From the NCBI GenBank assembly GCA_030068525.1, contig JASJOS010000024.1, positions 48,530 to 112,529 of the forward strand: a stretch of 64,000 bases of DNA, given 5' to 3'. This DNA is from Xanthocytophaga flava. Lineage in GTDB: Bacteria > Bacteroidota > Bacteroidia > Cytophagales > 172606-1. Below the pieces are notes generated by a model that saw only the letters and a program-made list of their open reading frames with translations, made no database searches and was not told the DNA's origin. Of this stretch, positions 63,077 through 64,000 are shown piece by piece; position 1 is the first letter of the stretch, and every line of letters starts with the position of its first letter. A program made the position numbers and the translations under genes.

Positions 63077-63544
63077 TTACTCTTCCTGAAGCGTTATATT
63101 ATCAATTTCGCAACAATCTGTTTTTATATCACTATTCAAGATTAATTCCCCTTGCTCATTCTCATTGATTGATACGCTATGATTCTCAGCAGAAAACAAG
63201 TATGCATCGTAATCACGACTATAATGCCAGCTACCTTTTATCGTGTCTTGTTTAAGATTTTCGATTGAAATAGTAAATCGTCCTTTTTTACTTATCTCAA
63301 CTATAACAGGATTTGAATGACTGTCTTTTCCTAAGTAAGTCCCTTCAAAACTTTTTTCCTGATATAGTGCATTAACTCTGGATCCTAGTATTAGTATAAA
63401 TGGAATAGAAAAACTTACTGCTGATAAGCGTAAAAGAACTTTTCTAGTTTGTTTTAATCTAAAGCTGAGTAGTCCTGCTACTAGTAATATTGCTGATGGA
63501 ACCCAACACAGTACCATAAGAGCAGAAAGCAGCATAAATTCCAT
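63077..63544 (-). CDS. Hypothetical membrane-anchored protein, 155 aa
   Basis: Two hydrophobic segments (about residues 3-25 and 38-58) are followed by a soluble beta-rich domain (SFEGTYLGKDSHSNPVIVEI, GRFTISIENLKQDTIKGSWH). No family recognised. No neighbour on the same strand. Confidence 0.7.
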   Translation of the reverse strand: MEFMLLSALMVLCWVPSAILLVAGLLSFRLKQTRKVLLRLSAVSFSIPFILILGSRVNALYQEKSFEGTYLGKDSHSNPVIVEISKKGRFTISIENLKQDTIKGSWHYSRDYDAYLFSAENHSVSINENEQGELILNSDIKTDCCEIDNITLQEE

Positions 63545-63720
63545 GCAATATATTTAGTTTGGTTTTTAAATTGTTTGATACTGAGGTTGATGTTGTGAGG
63601 ATAGTTGATGCTATAGTTGTATGATGAAGCAATGCACATTAGAAGACAGTTGTCGATTTACTTGGTTTGTATATGGTCCGATATTTCCGGGAGAAATATA
63701 TAAGAATTATCCAGGAGGTG

Positions 63721-63857
63721 CAATCTCTTACTGGTCAACCTCTGATAGTTCAAGCCGCTATAACTACAATTCCTTACTGGTACAATTAAGATGATAGGCT
63801 TGTCAGGTATTTTGATTTCGGGCGGAACTTTCAATTCCTTACTGGTACAATTAAGAT
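63721..63857. CRISPR. Degenerate CRISPR remnant
   Basis: The core CAATTCCTTACTGGTACAAT appears at 63767 and 63832 (full repeat about 30 nt: CTTTCAATTCCTTACTGGTA then CAATTAAGAT at 63828-63857) with a 35-nt intervening unique spacer (63793-63827). A decayed third copy (CAATCTCTTACTGG) begins at 63721. The repeat is like Bacteroidota type I-B/III repeats (GTTTCAATTCCTTA...). The array seems cut by the IS element at 63875. No cas genes in the window. Confidence 0.6.
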
Positions 63858-63874
63858 CATTGATATCGGCAACT

Positions 63875-64000
63875 TGAGGTGGTCCTAAAAATCGGGACAC
63901 AAAACTTGCTTAACTTAGCAAGTAAATGAAAGGCAAAAAAACAACAAGTAAACGGCGTAAATACAGTGCCGATTTCAAAAGTGAAGTAGTAAAAATGCTT
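63875..64000 (+). mobile_element. Left end of an IS3-family insertion sequence (partial)
   Basis: The putative terminal sequence TGAGGTGGTCCTAAAAATCG then GGACAC lies just before a transposase start. The exact terminus cannot be fixed without the right end, which lies outside the window. The element interrupts the CRISPR remnant. Confidence 0.65.
63926..64000 (+). CDS. IS3-family transposase OrfA, N-terminus (partial)
   Basis: MKGKKTTSKRRKYSADFKSE then VVKML runs off the window. The segment RRKYSADFKSEVV is the start of the helix-turn-helix DNA-binding domain of IS3-family OrfA proteins, as in IS2/IS150-like elements. Confidence 0.85.
   Translation, partial: MKGKKTTSKRRKYSADFKSEVVKML

Noticed and set aside
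63658..63900. 80-aa minus-strand ORF
   Set aside because: It runs across the CRISPR-like repeats and the IS end.

Overview
The window looks like the chromosome of a Bacteroidota member, probably of the Cytophagales. Supporting signs are a moderate-to-low GC content, AT-rich start regions without strong Shine-Dalgarno sequences, LytS/LytTR regulation, a large TonB-dependent receptor, a GldL-like membrane protein, many FtsX/MacB-type permeases with an N-terminal prefix domain, two complete RND efflux operons, and candidate Bacteroidota promoters (TAnnTTTG). The lineage is inferred from gene content, not from a marker gene.

Layout. 1-11.9 kb: a truncated NTF2-like gene, a LytS/LytTR pair, two small membrane/secreted proteins, a TonB receptor, a lipoprotein MsrB, a GT-C-like membrane protein, an APH-like kinase, a lone receiver and a DUF6326-like protein. 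11.9-13.5 kb: an ABC-F ATPase. 13.6-14.55 kb: a gene-free region of inverted and repeated words. 14.6-25.7 kb: a PadR regulator, a small membrane protein and four large paralogous FtsX permeases with homogenised ends. 25.9-29.5 kb: a class A beta-lactamase, a small protein and a TPR histidine kinase. 30-37.2 kb: an AraC regulator and an RND pump operon. 38-40.9 kb: a RING/TerD-like protein preceded on the same strand by a structured non-coding array with tRNA-like domains. 41-43.7 kb: a head-GIN-like lipoprotein, an O-methyltransferase and a TetR regulator with a palindromic operator. 43.7-49.4 kb: a second RND operon. 49.5-63.5 kb: small and hypothetical genes, isochorismatase-like, TlpA-like (frameshifted), glyoxalase, AraC and a fifth FtsX permease, interspersed with several families of structured repeats. 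63.7-64 kb: a degenerate CRISPR remnant cut by the left end of an IS3-family element.

Most unusual content. (1) At 40319-40874 (minus strand) there are two tRNA-like molecules split in the anticodon loop and a third nested inside one of them. They are separated by six copies of an internal-loop motif (GGTCAA N6 YTTACTTC paired with AATTACC) whose flanking helices differ in sequence but keep pairing. A candidate promoter starts at the first helix, and the last motif ends 17 nt before the ATG of the RING/TerD gene. (2) A roughly 113-bp palindromic repeat family with two arm types (A and B) has three full copies and two halves. At 59729-60173 two A arms in inverted orientation tightly enclose a 93-aa GIY-YIG nuclease gene, which suggests a nuclease-palindrome mobile unit. 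(3) A second dispersed repeat family (9.3, 37.8 and 57.8 kb) has two stems with compensatory base changes and a constant GGCAAG loop. Many spurious ORFs overlap these repeats.

All structure calls were made by eye. No alignments, folding or database searches were run.
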